DNA from: Flavobacteriaceae bacterium PS02338
Lineage (GTDB): Bacteria > Bacteroidota > Bacteroidia > Sphingobacteriales > Sphingobacteriaceae
Assembly (NCBI GenBank): GCA_029959615.1
Contig: JASCOD010000010.1
Location: forward strand, 114,696-178,695
Length of the DNA: 64,000 nucleotides
Reading direction: 5' to 3'
The notes beneath the pieces are model-generated. The model worked only from the letters and a program-made list of their open reading frames with translations. It was not told where the DNA came from and did no database searches. The translations under genes and the position numbers were made by a program. Shown one piece after another: positions 22,852 through 31,546 of the stretch (its first letter is position 1; each line of letters opens with the position of its first letter).

Positions 22852-24483
22852 CTACTTCTTTTTTACGCTTTTTAAAATCATTAAGCTTAGGGGATTGATG
22901 TGATATCCACTAATGTTGTTTTGTAGCATTACCACCGACTGGTCATATAAAATTGGCACCACCGATGCGTATTCTAATACCATATTGTCCATTTTTTGGT
23001 AAAGTTCAAAACGTTTTTGAGGGTTGTTTTCGTAATAAGCTTTCTCAAAAAGCTGATCAAACTCTTTGTTGAAATATCCAGTATAGTTTGGCCCGAAAGG
23101 AACTTTGTTTTTTGAATAGAAAACGGAAAGGTAGTTTTCACCATCAGGATAGTCGGCAATCCAAGAACCTCTAAAAAATCCAACCTCGTTTTTCGACATT
23201 AAATCCCTTAAGCTTGTACTGGGGCTAACGTCTACTTTTGCTTTAATGCCAATATTACTTAATTCTCCCTGTATAAATTCTATCAAATCTTTATAGGTGG
23301 TAGACGTACTCAGTTTTACCTCTGGCATTCCTTTACCACCCGGAAAACCAGCTTCGGCTAGTAGCTTGGCGGCTAAAGTAGGATTGTAATCGTAGCCTTT
23401 AACTTTTGTACTGTCAAAGCCAGGCATCCCTTTGGGGATAAAACCTGAAGTTGCGGGTGTGCCGATGCTATTGCGTAAATATTTGATGAGCTTCTTCCTG
23501 TCAATAGCATAATTGATGGCCTGTCGGACCTTTTTGAAACGCAGTGGCGAATTTTTAACGATGGCTTTATCAGGATCAACCAAAATACCAACATATTCCG
23601 TGCATAAATAGGCTCCTTTGATCAATTGAAATTCGCCTTTATACTTGCTTGTCATCTCGCCGCTTTTGGTTAAGATATCATCGCGATAACTCCCATCTAC
23701 ACTGTAAAAGAAATCGAGCTCCTTCTTAAGGAAATTCATGAAAGCACTTTGTTTATCGTTAATGAAAGTTACTTTTACAGCATCTAAATAGGGTATTGAG
23801 CTACCTACGCTATCTTTCTCGAAATAGTTTTCATTTTTTAACAGTACCAGTACCTCATCTTCTTTCCAGTATTTAAATTTAAAAGGTCCAGTTCCCACTG
23901 GGTGATTTCTGAAATCTTTTCCATAATGTTCAACAACTTCTTTGGGAACAACGGAACAATATTGCGCAGTTAACAGGTTCATAAAAGCAGGGAAAGGCTT
24001 TACCAATTTGACTTGGAAGGTACTATCGTTTATTGCGCTGAAACTATTGCTGTCTTTCACCTTGTCACTAAAGATCCATCCGCCAGAAGAGGCAACTTTT
24101 GGGTCTATCAACCTATTAAAGCTGTAGGCAAAATCTTTAGCGACCACTTTCCGGCCTTTTCCATTTTTGAATAAAGCATCGTCCTGAAAAAACACGTCAT
24201 TACGCAGGTTGAAAGTATAGGTTAATCCGTCTTTAGAAATTTCCCAGGTTTTGGCTATGCAGGGTACAGTGTTTAAGTCTTTATCTACTTGTACCAAACC
24301 ATTAAAAATCTGATTAATCATCCAAACTGCATTTTGGTTACGTGCAAACGCTGGATCCAAAGAGGTTAGGTTTTGATCGAGATTAATATTGAATACTTTC
24401 TTATCACTATGTTGATTGCTTTTACAAGAAAAAAGACATATGATACAGCAAAAACAAAATATATTGAGCTTAATGGTACGCAT
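22852..24483 (-). CDS. Peptide/nickel-type ABC transporter substrate-binding lipoprotein
   Basis: 543 residues of the SBP_bac_5 (OppA/DppA) family. A lipoprotein signal is clear (lipobox LFSC, then KSNQHSDKK). Family motifs: 'NLTSLDPAFARNQNAVWMINQIFNGLVQVD', 'AKTWEISKDGLTYTFNLRNDVFFQDD', 'VVAKDFAYSFNRLIDPKVAS', 'GTGPFKFKYWKEDEVLVLLKNENYF', 'VRQAINYAIDRKKLI'. It binds oligopeptides or similar ligands for uptake. No permease or ATPase genes adjoin it, so it works with partners elsewhere or as a stand-alone surface protein. It is convergent with the response regulator gene and divergent from the next gene. Confidence 0.93.
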   Translation of the reverse strand: MRTIKLNIFCFCCIICLFSCKSNQHSDKKVFNINLDQNLTSLDPAFARNQNAVWMINQIFNGLVQVDKDLNTVPCIAKTWEISKDGLTYTFNLRNDVFFQDDALFKNGKGRKVVAKDFAYSFNRLIDPKVASSGGWIFSDKVKDSNSFSAINDSTFQVKLVKPFPAFMNLLTAQYCSVVPKEVVEHYGKDFRNHPVGTGPFKFKYWKEDEVLVLLKNENYFEKDSVGSSIPYLDAVKVTFINDKQSAFMNFLKKELDFFYSVDGSYRDDILTKSGEMTSKYKGEFQLIKGAYLCTEYVGILVDPDKAIVKNSPLRFKKVRQAINYAIDRKKLIKYLRNSIGTPATSGFIPKGMPGFDSTKVKGYDYNPTLAAKLLAEAGFPGGKGMPEVKLSTSTTYKDLIEFIQGELSNIGIKAKVDVSPSTSLRDLMSKNEVGFFRGSWIADYPDGENYLSVFYSKNKVPFGPNYTGYFNKEFDQLFEKAYYENNPQKRFELYQKMDNMVLEYASVVPILYDQSVVMLQNNISGYHINPLSLMILKSVKKK

Positions 24484-24639
24484 CGATAAGGGAAATGCTA
24501 TTTTTGTGTAATTGGAAACATTAAGAAGTTAAGGTACATTAAGTTTTTGAGGTTGCAAAACTACTTTGTCTTAATATTTCTTGATCTTTTGATGTATTCA
24601 TTGATTCTATCGTATACTAGCATAAATAATAAAACTCGG

Positions 24640-25092
24640 ATGCCGTCTTTAAATGAACTTATAAATACTGAAAGCAATGATGAATTGCGTGAAGAATTGT
24701 TGGAGCGCTTGGCTATCGTTGAACATAAAATTAAGTTCATAGATAAAGTGCCTGTGTGTTTTCTCGACTCGCTGGGGCAACCACATTTAGGGCTTTCTGC
24801 AGTTGCCGAATTGGGAGGGGCTGTACTTACAACGGTACCTTTAGAAGCAGCTTATGTCATATTTAATGAAGAAGGAAAACTGTTAGACGATTTAATGCGT
24901 GCAGTACCAGTGCTATTAGATGAAACTTGGTCGGCAGTAAAATTTAATAGGGTATGTCTTTTGGCAGATGATTACCGTTTGTCTAAACCAGAAGAAGCGG
25001 TAGCATTGGTTGAGGATATTGCAGAAATGATACACCCAGGCCATTTTATTTTTGGTTATGAGGGAGATAAGTGGATTAGATTTACTGTTTAG
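24640..25092 (+). CDS. Conserved-looking hypothetical protein
   Basis: 150 residues from the ATG of 'MPSLNELINTESNDELREELLERLA'. An in-frame start 31 codons upstream adds a hydrophobic stretch that probably is not translated. The body contains 'VEHKIKFIDKVPVCFLDSLGQPHLGLSAVAELGGAVLTTVPLEAAYVIF' and 'FNRVCLLADDYRLSKPEEAVALVEDIAEMIHPGHFIFGYEGDKWIRF'. The order of these segments resembles a shrunken BtuF-type cobalamin/iron-complex binding domain ('I...DRIPVxCLD...L..LAGG'), but this is only an impression. No signal peptide if the inner start is right. It is divergent from the peptide-binding lipoprotein. Confidence 0.65.
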   Translation: MPSLNELINTESNDELREELLERLAIVEHKIKFIDKVPVCFLDSLGQPHLGLSAVAELGGAVLTTVPLEAAYVIFNEEGKLLDDLMRAVPVLLDETWSAVKFNRVCLLADDYRLSKPEEAVALVEDIAEMIHPGHFIFGYEGDKWIRFTV

Positions 25093-25190
25093 AGAGTAGT
25101 CGCTAGGTATCAGTGGTCAGGTGTCGGTTAATTGGTTTAAGCGATTAGCGAATAATAGCTTCATCACCATTTAAAACAAATCATATACAG

Positions 25191-26261
25191 ATGAAAAAAA
25201 TATTACTGCTTTTATTGACGGTTTCTTCACTTGCTTTTGCTCAAACAACACCGAAGTTAGATAAGGAAGTTGCAGAGAAATTGTCGGTATTGCCATTGGG
25301 GTGTATGGATAAAGAATATCCTAACAAAACTGCTCATACCATTAATTCGGCTATTGATGCTAAGTTAACGCCATCTCAGTTACATCCGGGTTTTTACGGA
25401 TGTTTCGATTGGCATAGTTCTGTGCACGGGCATTGGATGTTGGTGCATTTGCTAAAGACTTTTCCTACTATGAGTAACAAAGCGGAGATCATAGCAAAGT
25501 TAGATAAAACCTTTACGCCAGAAAATATGCAGGCAGAGGCTGATTACTTTAAAAAGTATGAGCTGGCTAAGATCTTTGAACGTACTTATGGTTGGGCTTG
25601 GTTGCTAAAATTAGATCAAGAATTACTAGAATGGAACAGCCCCGAGGCCAAAAAATGGCATAATGCATTACAGCCGCTTACTAAGCAGATTTTAGAATTG
25701 TGGAAAATATATCTGCCAAAACAAACCTATCCAAATCGTACTGGAGTACATGGAAATACTGCCTTTGCGCTAGTTTTTGCTTTAGATTGGGCAAGAGCAG
25801 TAAATGATAAAGCGTTTGAAATAGAAGTGGTTGATAAGGCTAAAGCTTTTTATTTAGATAACCAGAAAACACCAGCATATATGGAGCCAGATGGGGCCGA
25901 TTTCTTCTCTCCAAGTTTAGAAATTGCAGATTTGATGAGAAGGGTTTTAGCAAAAGACGAATTTGTGAAATGGTTAAATGGTTTTTACGAAGAAAGAAGT
26001 ATCAAACGAGTAAGTGATATGCCAATTGTAAGCGATCTAAGTGATTATCAAACCGTGCATTTGGTTGGACTTTCGTTTACTAGAGCTTGGTGTATGAAAG
26101 GAGTTGCGGCTCAATTACCCAAAAATCATCCATTAAAAAAGCATTTTGAAACTACTGCCGATCATTTCTTGGCTAACGCATTGCCGTTAATTTTTAAAGG
26201 TAATTATGGCGGTGACCATTGGTTGGCTTCGTTTGCTGTGTATGCACTGGCTCAAAAATAG
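25191..26261 (+). CDS. DUF2891 family secreted protein
   Basis: 356 residues with signal peptide (1-17, ending AFAQ). The mature chain matches the DUF2891 pattern: 'HPGFYGCFDWHSSVHGHWMLVHLLKTFP', 'FERTYGWAWLLKLDQEL', 'RTGVHGNTAFALVFALDWAR', 'EPDGADFFSPSLEIADLMRRVL', 'HLVGLSFTRAWCMKGVA', 'YGGDHWLASFAVYAL'. The many conserved Trp, His and Asp residues and the repeated helical pairs suggest an alpha/alpha-barrel, glycoside-hydrolase-like fold, but no activity is known to me. The -2 to -15 region has no obvious Shine-Dalgarno, as usual in this group. Stands alone. Confidence 0.88.
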   Translation: MKKILLLLLTVSSLAFAQTTPKLDKEVAEKLSVLPLGCMDKEYPNKTAHTINSAIDAKLTPSQLHPGFYGCFDWHSSVHGHWMLVHLLKTFPTMSNKAEIIAKLDKTFTPENMQAEADYFKKYELAKIFERTYGWAWLLKLDQELLEWNSPEAKKWHNALQPLTKQILELWKIYLPKQTYPNRTGVHGNTAFALVFALDWARAVNDKAFEIEVVDKAKAFYLDNQKTPAYMEPDGADFFSPSLEIADLMRRVLAKDEFVKWLNGFYEERSIKRVSDMPIVSDLSDYQTVHLVGLSFTRAWCMKGVAAQLPKNHPLKKHFETTADHFLANALPLIFKGNYGGDHWLASFAVYALAQK

Positions 26262-26326
26262 GGGGCAGGAATCAGGGATCAGGAGTTAAGTATCAGTTAA
26301 CGAGTTTCAACAAATAACCAGTTAAC

Positions 26327-26848
26327 CTAATAAGCTACAAACTTATCCATCTGTTGGTTGGTAAACTTCAAGGTGTCTTCCATGAAAAATTCGCCGTTTT
26401 CATTGATCTCCTGTTTGATATTTGGGATATGCAAACGTAAAGGCATCACATGTAAATGTAAATAAGAGCAAACCCCATTAAAGTGCTCTATACCTCTTAT
26501 GTTTCCATACTTGCCAGAAGAGATTCCTACCAAGCATGCTTTTTTATCATAAAAGCTTTCTGGGAAAGCACAGGCATCAATCAACGTTTTTAATACACCT
26601 GGAAAGCTGCCGTTATACTCTGGAATAACAAATAGAAACTTGCTGGTCTGCGTAATTAATTGCTGTATTTTTTCGAATGTATCTGATTTTTTTCCGTATA
26701 AATCTTCTGCTATAAAATTGGAAGGAAGATCCTGTAAATCAAGCAAGGAGGTTTGTAAGCCCTTTTTAGCCAGTTCATTTTGATAATATTTAGCAATTTT
26801 TAGCGTATTGCTATTGGGTCTGTTAGTTCCAGCTATAATGGTTACCAT
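26327..26848 (-). CDS. NADPH-dependent FMN reductase family protein
   Basis: 173 residues, flavodoxin-like fold. The N-terminus 'MVTIIAGTNRPNSNTLKIAKYYQNEL' holds the phosphate-binding loop for FMN. 'FLFVIPEYNGSFPGVLKTLIDACAF' is the family signature around the flavin ring, and 'KKACLVGISSGKYGNIRGIEHF' follows. It probably reduces FMN or quinone/azo-type acceptors with NAD(P)H; the substrate cannot be told from sequence. It is transcribed divergently from parA across 177 bases. Confidence 0.9.
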   Translation of the reverse strand: MVTIIAGTNRPNSNTLKIAKYYQNELAKKGLQTSLLDLQDLPSNFIAEDLYGKKSDTFEKIQQLITQTSKFLFVIPEYNGSFPGVLKTLIDACAFPESFYDKKACLVGISSGKYGNIRGIEHFNGVCSYLHLHVMPLRLHIPNIKQEINENGEFFMEDTLKFTNQQMDKFVAY

Positions 26849-27025
26849 TTAAAAATTGTTGATAAGATGTGTAAAACACAATTAGCGCCGATACTAATAT
26901 TTAGTTTTAGTTCGTATCTTAGCTAATTGTTAAAATATGCCTATACATTACAAAAATAGCATTTTTTAAAGATTTTTAGTTTAAAATTAAGCCATTACTA
27001 GTTGTGGCGTTTTTAAGGAGAACAA

Positions 27026-27829
27026 ATGAGTAAGATTATTGCTTTAGCAAACCAAAAAGGAGGAGTAGGGAAAACCACTTCATCTATCAATTTAGCAGCT
27101 AGCTTAGCCGTTTTGGAATATAGAACGCTTTTGGTTGATGCAGACCCTCAGGCCAACTCTACCTCGGGTATAGGCTTTGATCCTAGAAATATCAAGAACA
27201 GTATTTACGAGTGCATCATCAACGATGTTGAACCAATAGATGCGATTGTAAAAACAGAAACTCCGAACTTGGACTTATTGCCGGCACATATTGATTTAGT
27301 GGGTGCCGAGATTGAAATGATCAACTTGACAAACCGCGAATACAAAATGAAGGCGGTGTTGGAAAAAGTGAAAGATCAGTATGATTTTATCATCATCGAT
27401 TGTTCGCCTTCATTGGGTTTAATTACCATTAACTCCTTAACTGCTGCAGATTCGGTAATTATTCCTGTTCAGTGCGAGTATTTTGCATTAGAGGGTCTAG
27501 GCAAATTGTTAAATACTATCAAGATTGTACAAAATAGGTTAAATCCCGCTTTGGAAATCGAAGGTATTTTGTTGACCATGTATGATGTAAGATTACGTTT
27601 ATCTAACCAAGTGGTTGAGGAGGTGAAAACACACTTCCAGGATTTAGTTTTCGAAACAATCATACAGCGTAATACTCGTTTAAGTGAAGCTCCAAGTTAT
27701 GGTGTATCTGTAATTATGCACGATGCCAATAGCAAAGGCGCTATCAACTATTTAAATTTAGCAAGAGAAATTGTTCGTAAAAACGGATTGCTTACAGAAG
27801 AGCAGGAAGAAAATACAGCAACTATTTAA
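27026..27829 (+). CDS. parA: Chromosome-partitioning ATPase ParA/Soj
   Basis: 267 residues. Deviant Walker A 'KGGVGKTTSSINLAASLA' (about 10-27), Walker A' 'LLVDADPQANSTSGIG', Walker B 'YDFIIIDCSPSLG' and the 'SVIIPVQCEYFALEGL' segment are all present. It works with ParB and parS sites to segregate the origin region. It is the first gene of parA-parB-DUF5683-dapB-lepB, an order common in Bacteroidota. parB starts ten bases downstream. It has no N-terminal HTH, so it is the chromosomal rather than plasmid-autoregulatory type. Confidence 0.97.
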   Translation: MSKIIALANQKGGVGKTTSSINLAASLAVLEYRTLLVDADPQANSTSGIGFDPRNIKNSIYECIINDVEPIDAIVKTETPNLDLLPAHIDLVGAEIEMINLTNREYKMKAVLEKVKDQYDFIIIDCSPSLGLITINSLTAADSVIIPVQCEYFALEGLGKLLNTIKIVQNRLNPALEIEGILLTMYDVRLRLSNQVVEEVKTHFQDLVFETIIQRNTRLSEAPSYGVSVIMHDANSKGAINYLNLAREIVRKNGLLTEEQEENTATI

Positions 27830-27838
27830 GACATATAG

Positions 27839-28741
27839 ATGACATCTTTTCAAAGAAAAACCGGATTAGGTAAAGGATTAAGTGCCCTGTTAGATGATAA
27901 CGAAACGGTTAATTCGGCACCTAAGTCTGCCATAGAAAATATACCAGCAACGCCTCAAGTTGGAAGTATCAGTCATGTTAGTCTGGTTGATATTGAAACC
28001 AATCCCTATCAGCCTCGTACAGAATTTGATCAAGTAGCTCTTGATGAACTTGCTGATTCGATTAAAGTGCAAGGTTTGATACAGCCAATTACTGTTCGTA
28101 AACATGGCGATAAATATCAGTTGATTTCTGGGGAGCGTAGATTTAGAGCTTCTAAACTAGCGGGTTTGACAGAAATTCCAGCCTATATTCGTACTGCCGA
28201 TAACCAACAGATGTTGGAAATGGCGTTAATAGAGAACATTCAACGTGAGAACTTAAATGCTATTGAAGTGGCTTTGAGTTTTCAGCAAATGATAGATGAA
28301 TGTAACCTAAAAGCAGAACAATTGGGTGAACGTGTAGGTAAAAACAGAACTACTGTATCCAACTACTTAAGGCTACTTAAGCTTCCTCCAGTTATTCAAG
28401 CTTCTATTCGTGATAATAGGATTTCAATGGGACATGCTCGTGCATTGATTTCGGTTGAAGACGAGGTAAAACAGCTTTTTATTCATCAGGAGATTATTGA
28501 GAAAGGTCTTTCGGTGCGTAAGGTAGAAGAATTGGTAAGAGGTATCAATCAGGTACAAATTAAAGCACCAACTAAAGCAGAGGGAGTTTCATTTGAATAC
28601 CAAAAGCTACAAAATGATTTGGCCTCTAAATTTGCTACTAACGTAAAACTGAAGGTTAAGGATAATGGTAAAGGAGCTATCGAAATTCCTTTCGTGAACA
28701 ATGAAGATCTTAGCCGAATTTTAGAACTTTTAGATTGGTAA
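27839..28741 (+). CDS. parB: Chromosome-partitioning protein ParB/Spo0J
   Basis: 300 residues. The N-terminal ParA-interacting segment 'RKTGLGKGLSALLDD' precedes the CTPase/ParB domain ('NPYQPRTEFDQVALDELADSIKVQGLIQPITVR', 'LISGERRFRASKLAGL', 'MALIENIQRENLNAIE'). The HTH 'LGERVGKNRTTVSNYLRLLKLP' binds parS. The C-terminal dimer domain is shorter. The stop overlaps the next ATG by one base, so translation is coupled. Confidence 0.97.
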   Translation: MTSFQRKTGLGKGLSALLDDNETVNSAPKSAIENIPATPQVGSISHVSLVDIETNPYQPRTEFDQVALDELADSIKVQGLIQPITVRKHGDKYQLISGERRFRASKLAGLTEIPAYIRTADNQQMLEMALIENIQRENLNAIEVALSFQQMIDECNLKAEQLGERVGKNRTTVSNYLRLLKLPPVIQASIRDNRISMGHARALISVEDEVKQLFIHQEIIEKGLSVRKVEELVRGINQVQIKAPTKAEGVSFEYQKLQNDLASKFATNVKLKVKDNGKGAIEIPFVNNEDLSRILELLDW

Positions 28742-29412
28742 TGCGGTTTTTCCTTCTTTCTGTAGTATGCTGTTTAGTTTTTGCTCAAGTAAATGCGCAA
28801 AAAAATCCTACTAATCCAGTAAAACAAGATACTACTGCAAAGTTAGATACCATTGCGCCAGCAAAATATGTAAACCAAGGTAGAATTGCTGGCCAAAAAG
28901 CTATTTATCGTTCGCTTATTTTTCCAGGCTTGGGGCAGATTTATAACTACGGTTTGGTGGTTGATGATGTAAAGGCTGGAAGGACCGAAGGAAAGAGAAT
29001 TGGCCAGAAATTATACATTATAGGTAAAATTAGCGCTATTTATGCAGGTGGTACCGTATTAGTAATGTCTTATATCGATAACAACAATAATTATCGCCGT
29101 TTTTTAAGAGAGCTGCAATATCGCCAGTTAAATGGCACGCCAGATCCAGATAATGGCTTAACTCAGTATCCAGATGTAAATGCACTTACTGTCGCGAAGA
29201 ATATTTACAAGCGTAACCGCGAAGTAGTACTTATTTCTTTGGTAGGTTTGTACGGATTAAATGTGCTGGATGCCTATGTAACTGCTCGACTAAAATATTT
29301 CAATGTCGACGAAACTCTGTCTATTAAAATATCACCGACAACTATAAACTCAAATACAATGTACGGTTTCAGTAATATTACGCCGGCATTAAAACTTACG
29401 CTTAGATTATGA
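28741..29412 (+). CDS. DUF5683 family membrane protein
   Basis: 223 residues from the ATG overlapping the parB stop (TAATG); a TTG two codons earlier is also open. A signal peptide (1-20, ending VNAQ) is followed by 'AIYRSLIFPGLGQIYN', the diagnostic motif of the DUF5683 family (Pro-Gly-x-Gly-Gln), and two probable membrane helices (around 98-117 and 160-180). Function unknown; it sits between parB and dapB in many Bacteroidota, which suggests an envelope or cell-division connection. Confidence 0.88.
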   Translation: MRFFLLSVVCCLVFAQVNAQKNPTNPVKQDTTAKLDTIAPAKYVNQGRIAGQKAIYRSLIFPGLGQIYNYGLVVDDVKAGRTEGKRIGQKLYIIGKISAIYAGGTVLVMSYIDNNNNYRRFLRELQYRQLNGTPDPDNGLTQYPDVNALTVAKNIYKRNREVVLISLVGLYGLNVLDAYVTARLKYFNVDETLSIKISPTTINSNTMYGFSNITPALKLTLRL

Positions 29413-29470
29413 AATCGAGTCCGACATTAGTGGGCGAGTTCTCATCAACTATTAAAAGAAAGATAAAAAG

Positions 29471-30214
29471 ATGAAAATAGCACTTTTAGGCTATGGCAAA
29501 ATGGGACAGATTATTGAACGTTTTGCCGCTGATCGTGGGCACGAAATAGTGCTTAAAATAGGAATAGAAAACTTAGAAGATTTCACTATATCAAACTTAA
29601 AGCAAGCTGATGTAGCGATAGATTTTAGTGCTCCACAAGCTGCGGTAGATAACATTTATAAATGTTTTGAAGCCAAGTTGCCTGTAGTAGTAGGTACAAC
29701 GGGCTGGTATGGCGAACTACAAAAAATAAAAAACGATTGCGAGAGTAGTAACAATACCTTGCTTTATGGTTCTAATTTTAGTATTGGCGTAAATATTTTC
29801 TTCCACTTAAATAAGGTGCTTGCAAAGGTAATGAACAATTATCCAGCTTATGACGTACAGGTAGAAGAAATACACCATACGCAAAAGTTAGATGCACCAA
29901 GTGGCACAGCAATGACAATTGCCGAAGGGATTATTGAGCAACTGGATAATAAGAATGAATGGGTTAACGAATTAGAAGGGACACCAATTGCAGAGAAGAT
30001 AACCAATAACCAGTTATTAATCGAATCGCTTAGGATAGAAAATGTGCCAGGAACCCACACCGTGGTTTACAGCTCGGAGGTTGATGACATTGAAATTAAA
30101 CACACAGCACACAGTAGGGCAGGTTTTGCCTTAGGCGCAGTGGTAGCTGCCGAATGGTTGCAAAATAAAAGAGGTTTTTACAGCATAGCTGATATATTTA
30201 ATTTTAAAGATTAA
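29471..30214 (+). CDS. dapB: 4-hydroxy-tetrahydrodipicolinate reductase
   Basis: 247 residues. It reduces hydroxytetrahydrodipicolinate in the diaminopimelate/lysine pathway, so it feeds peptidoglycan synthesis. NAD(P)-binding loop 'LLGYGKMGQIIE' at the start, 'VAIDFSAP' and 'VVGTTGWYG' in the Rossmann part, and the substrate loop 'EIHHTQKLDAPSGTA' with the catalytic His and Lys. It is somewhat shorter than the E. coli protein (273), as usual for Bacteroidota. It ends one base before lepB. Confidence 0.97.
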   Translation: MKIALLGYGKMGQIIERFAADRGHEIVLKIGIENLEDFTISNLKQADVAIDFSAPQAAVDNIYKCFEAKLPVVVGTTGWYGELQKIKNDCESSNNTLLYGSNFSIGVNIFFHLNKVLAKVMNNYPAYDVQVEEIHHTQKLDAPSGTAMTIAEGIIEQLDNKNEWVNELEGTPIAEKITNNQLLIESLRIENVPGTHTVVYSSEVDDIEIKHTAHSRAGFALGAVVAAEWLQNKRGFYSIADIFNFKD

Positions 30215-30215
30215 T

Positions 30216-31409
30216 ATGAACTGGAAATTCTGGCAAAAGAAAAAAGATTCTGATAAGCCAAAAAAGAAAAAAACTAAAACTAGAGAATGGGTGGATGCTA
30301 TCGTTTTTGCGGTAGTTGCAGCAACTATTATTCGTGTATTCTTTATTGAAGCCTACACTATTCCTTCTGGTTCAATGGAGCGTTCGCTTTTAGTTGGCGA
30401 CTTTCTTTTTGTAAGTAAGGTAAATTATGGTGCTCGTGTACCAATGACTCCTGTAGCATTCCCTTTTGCACATCACACGATGCCATTTTTTGGTACAAAA
30501 GCTTATTGGGATGGCGTACAATGGAAATACAGAAGATTACCAGGGCTACAAGATATCAAACGCAATGATGTGGTGGTTTTCAATTTTCCTGAAGGTGATA
30601 CAGTAGTACTTGAGCGACAGGACGACAATTACTACCAGATGCAGTTGCGTGGCGAAAGTAGAGAATCTATTTGGTCAGGTTTTTCTGTAACCAGCAGACC
30701 AGTTGATAAACGGGAGAATTTTATTAAACGTTGTATCGCTATTGCGGGTGATACCATTAGTATGCGCAATGGTTTGGCCGAAGTGAATGGAAAGCCCGAA
30801 CCTTTAGTGGGTACTGGAGGTTTTGGTTATAACGTAGAGTTTACTACTGCAGATGTAAATTTAAAGCTTTTTGAAGATATGGGCTTTAAGATTGGAGCAA
30901 CAGCTTTACCTACCGTTTACAGGTTTGAAGGTACGCCAGATTTGATCAAAGAATTGAAGAAATCTCCCTATGTGAAATCGGTGAGTGAAGAGTTAATGGA
31001 ACCTAACGAATACGATTTAACTATTTTTCCTCATGATAAAAACAGAAAATGGAATCTAGATAACTATGGTCCGTTTGTGGTACCTAAAAAGGGATGGACA
31101 GTTAAGTTAGATAGTTTAACTATGCCACTTTACGAAAGAAGCATCCGTATTTACGAAGGTAACAAATTGGAAAAAATAGGAAGTGATTGGTTTTTGAATG
31201 GTAAAAAGGCAACTACCTATACCTTTAAAATGAATTATTATTGGATGATGGGAGATAACCGTCATTCATCTGCAGATTCGCGTTATTGGGGTTTTGTGCC
31301 AGAAGATCACATTGTGGGTAAAGCCTTATTTATTTGGTTAAGTATAGATAGTGAAGGGTCATTCTTAAACAAAATACGTTGGAGCCGAATTTTTAAAGGC
31401 ATACACTAA
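30216..31409 (+). CDS. lepB: Signal peptidase I
   Basis: 397 residues, a large Bacteroidota-type enzyme. A Lys-rich cytoplasmic start precedes one membrane helix ('WVDAIVFAVVAATIIRVFFIEAYTIPSGSME'). The catalytic Ser is in 'PSGSMERSLLVGDFLFVSK', the catalytic Lys in 'NFIKRCIAIAGDTI'. The C-terminal box 'MMGDNRHSSADSRYWGFVPEDHIVGKA' is complete. The region between boxes is expanded (about 200-330). It cleaves Sec signal peptides at the inner membrane. It follows dapB with a one-base gap and ends the operon, with a terminator 50 bases later. Confidence 0.97.
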   Translation: MNWKFWQKKKDSDKPKKKKTKTREWVDAIVFAVVAATIIRVFFIEAYTIPSGSMERSLLVGDFLFVSKVNYGARVPMTPVAFPFAHHTMPFFGTKAYWDGVQWKYRRLPGLQDIKRNDVVVFNFPEGDTVVLERQDDNYYQMQLRGESRESIWSGFSVTSRPVDKRENFIKRCIAIAGDTISMRNGLAEVNGKPEPLVGTGGFGYNVEFTTADVNLKLFEDMGFKIGATALPTVYRFEGTPDLIKELKKSPYVKSVSEELMEPNEYDLTIFPHDKNRKWNLDNYGPFVVPKKGWTVKLDSLTMPLYERSIRIYEGNKLEKIGSDWFLNGKKATTYTFKMNYYWMMGDNRHSSADSRYWGFVPEDHIVGKALFIWLSIDSEGSFLNKIRWSRIFKGIH

Positions 31410-31418
31410 ATTGTAGGT

Positions 31419-31444
31419 GTCATTGCTTCGTGCGTCGCAATGAC
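31419..31444. repeat. Short GTCATTGC/GCAATGAC inverted repeat
   Basis: Arms GTCATTGC and GCAATGAC around a 10-base loop, just after lepB. Same GTCAT/ATGAC boundary motif as the larger repeats in the window. Confidence 0.55.
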
Positions 31445-31455
31445 TGAAATAAAAT

Positions 31456-31488
31456 AAAAAAGCATCACTCAAAAAGTGATGCTTTTTT
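31456..31488 (+). terminator. Intrinsic terminator of the parA-lepB operon
   Basis: AGCATCACT pairs with AGTGATGCT around a short A-rich loop; an A-run on the left and T-run on the right also allow bidirectional use. Confidence 0.88.
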
Positions 31489-31546
31489 ATTTAGACTTTA
31501 TGCAAATTTAAGATGTCTTGCATCATGTTGATATAAACTCATCGAT

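Noticed and set aside
24547..24639. Longer start for the 24640 gene with a hydrophobic N-terminus
   Set aside because: The extra 31 residues lack a normal signal-peptide layout and overlap the presumed divergent promoter region.
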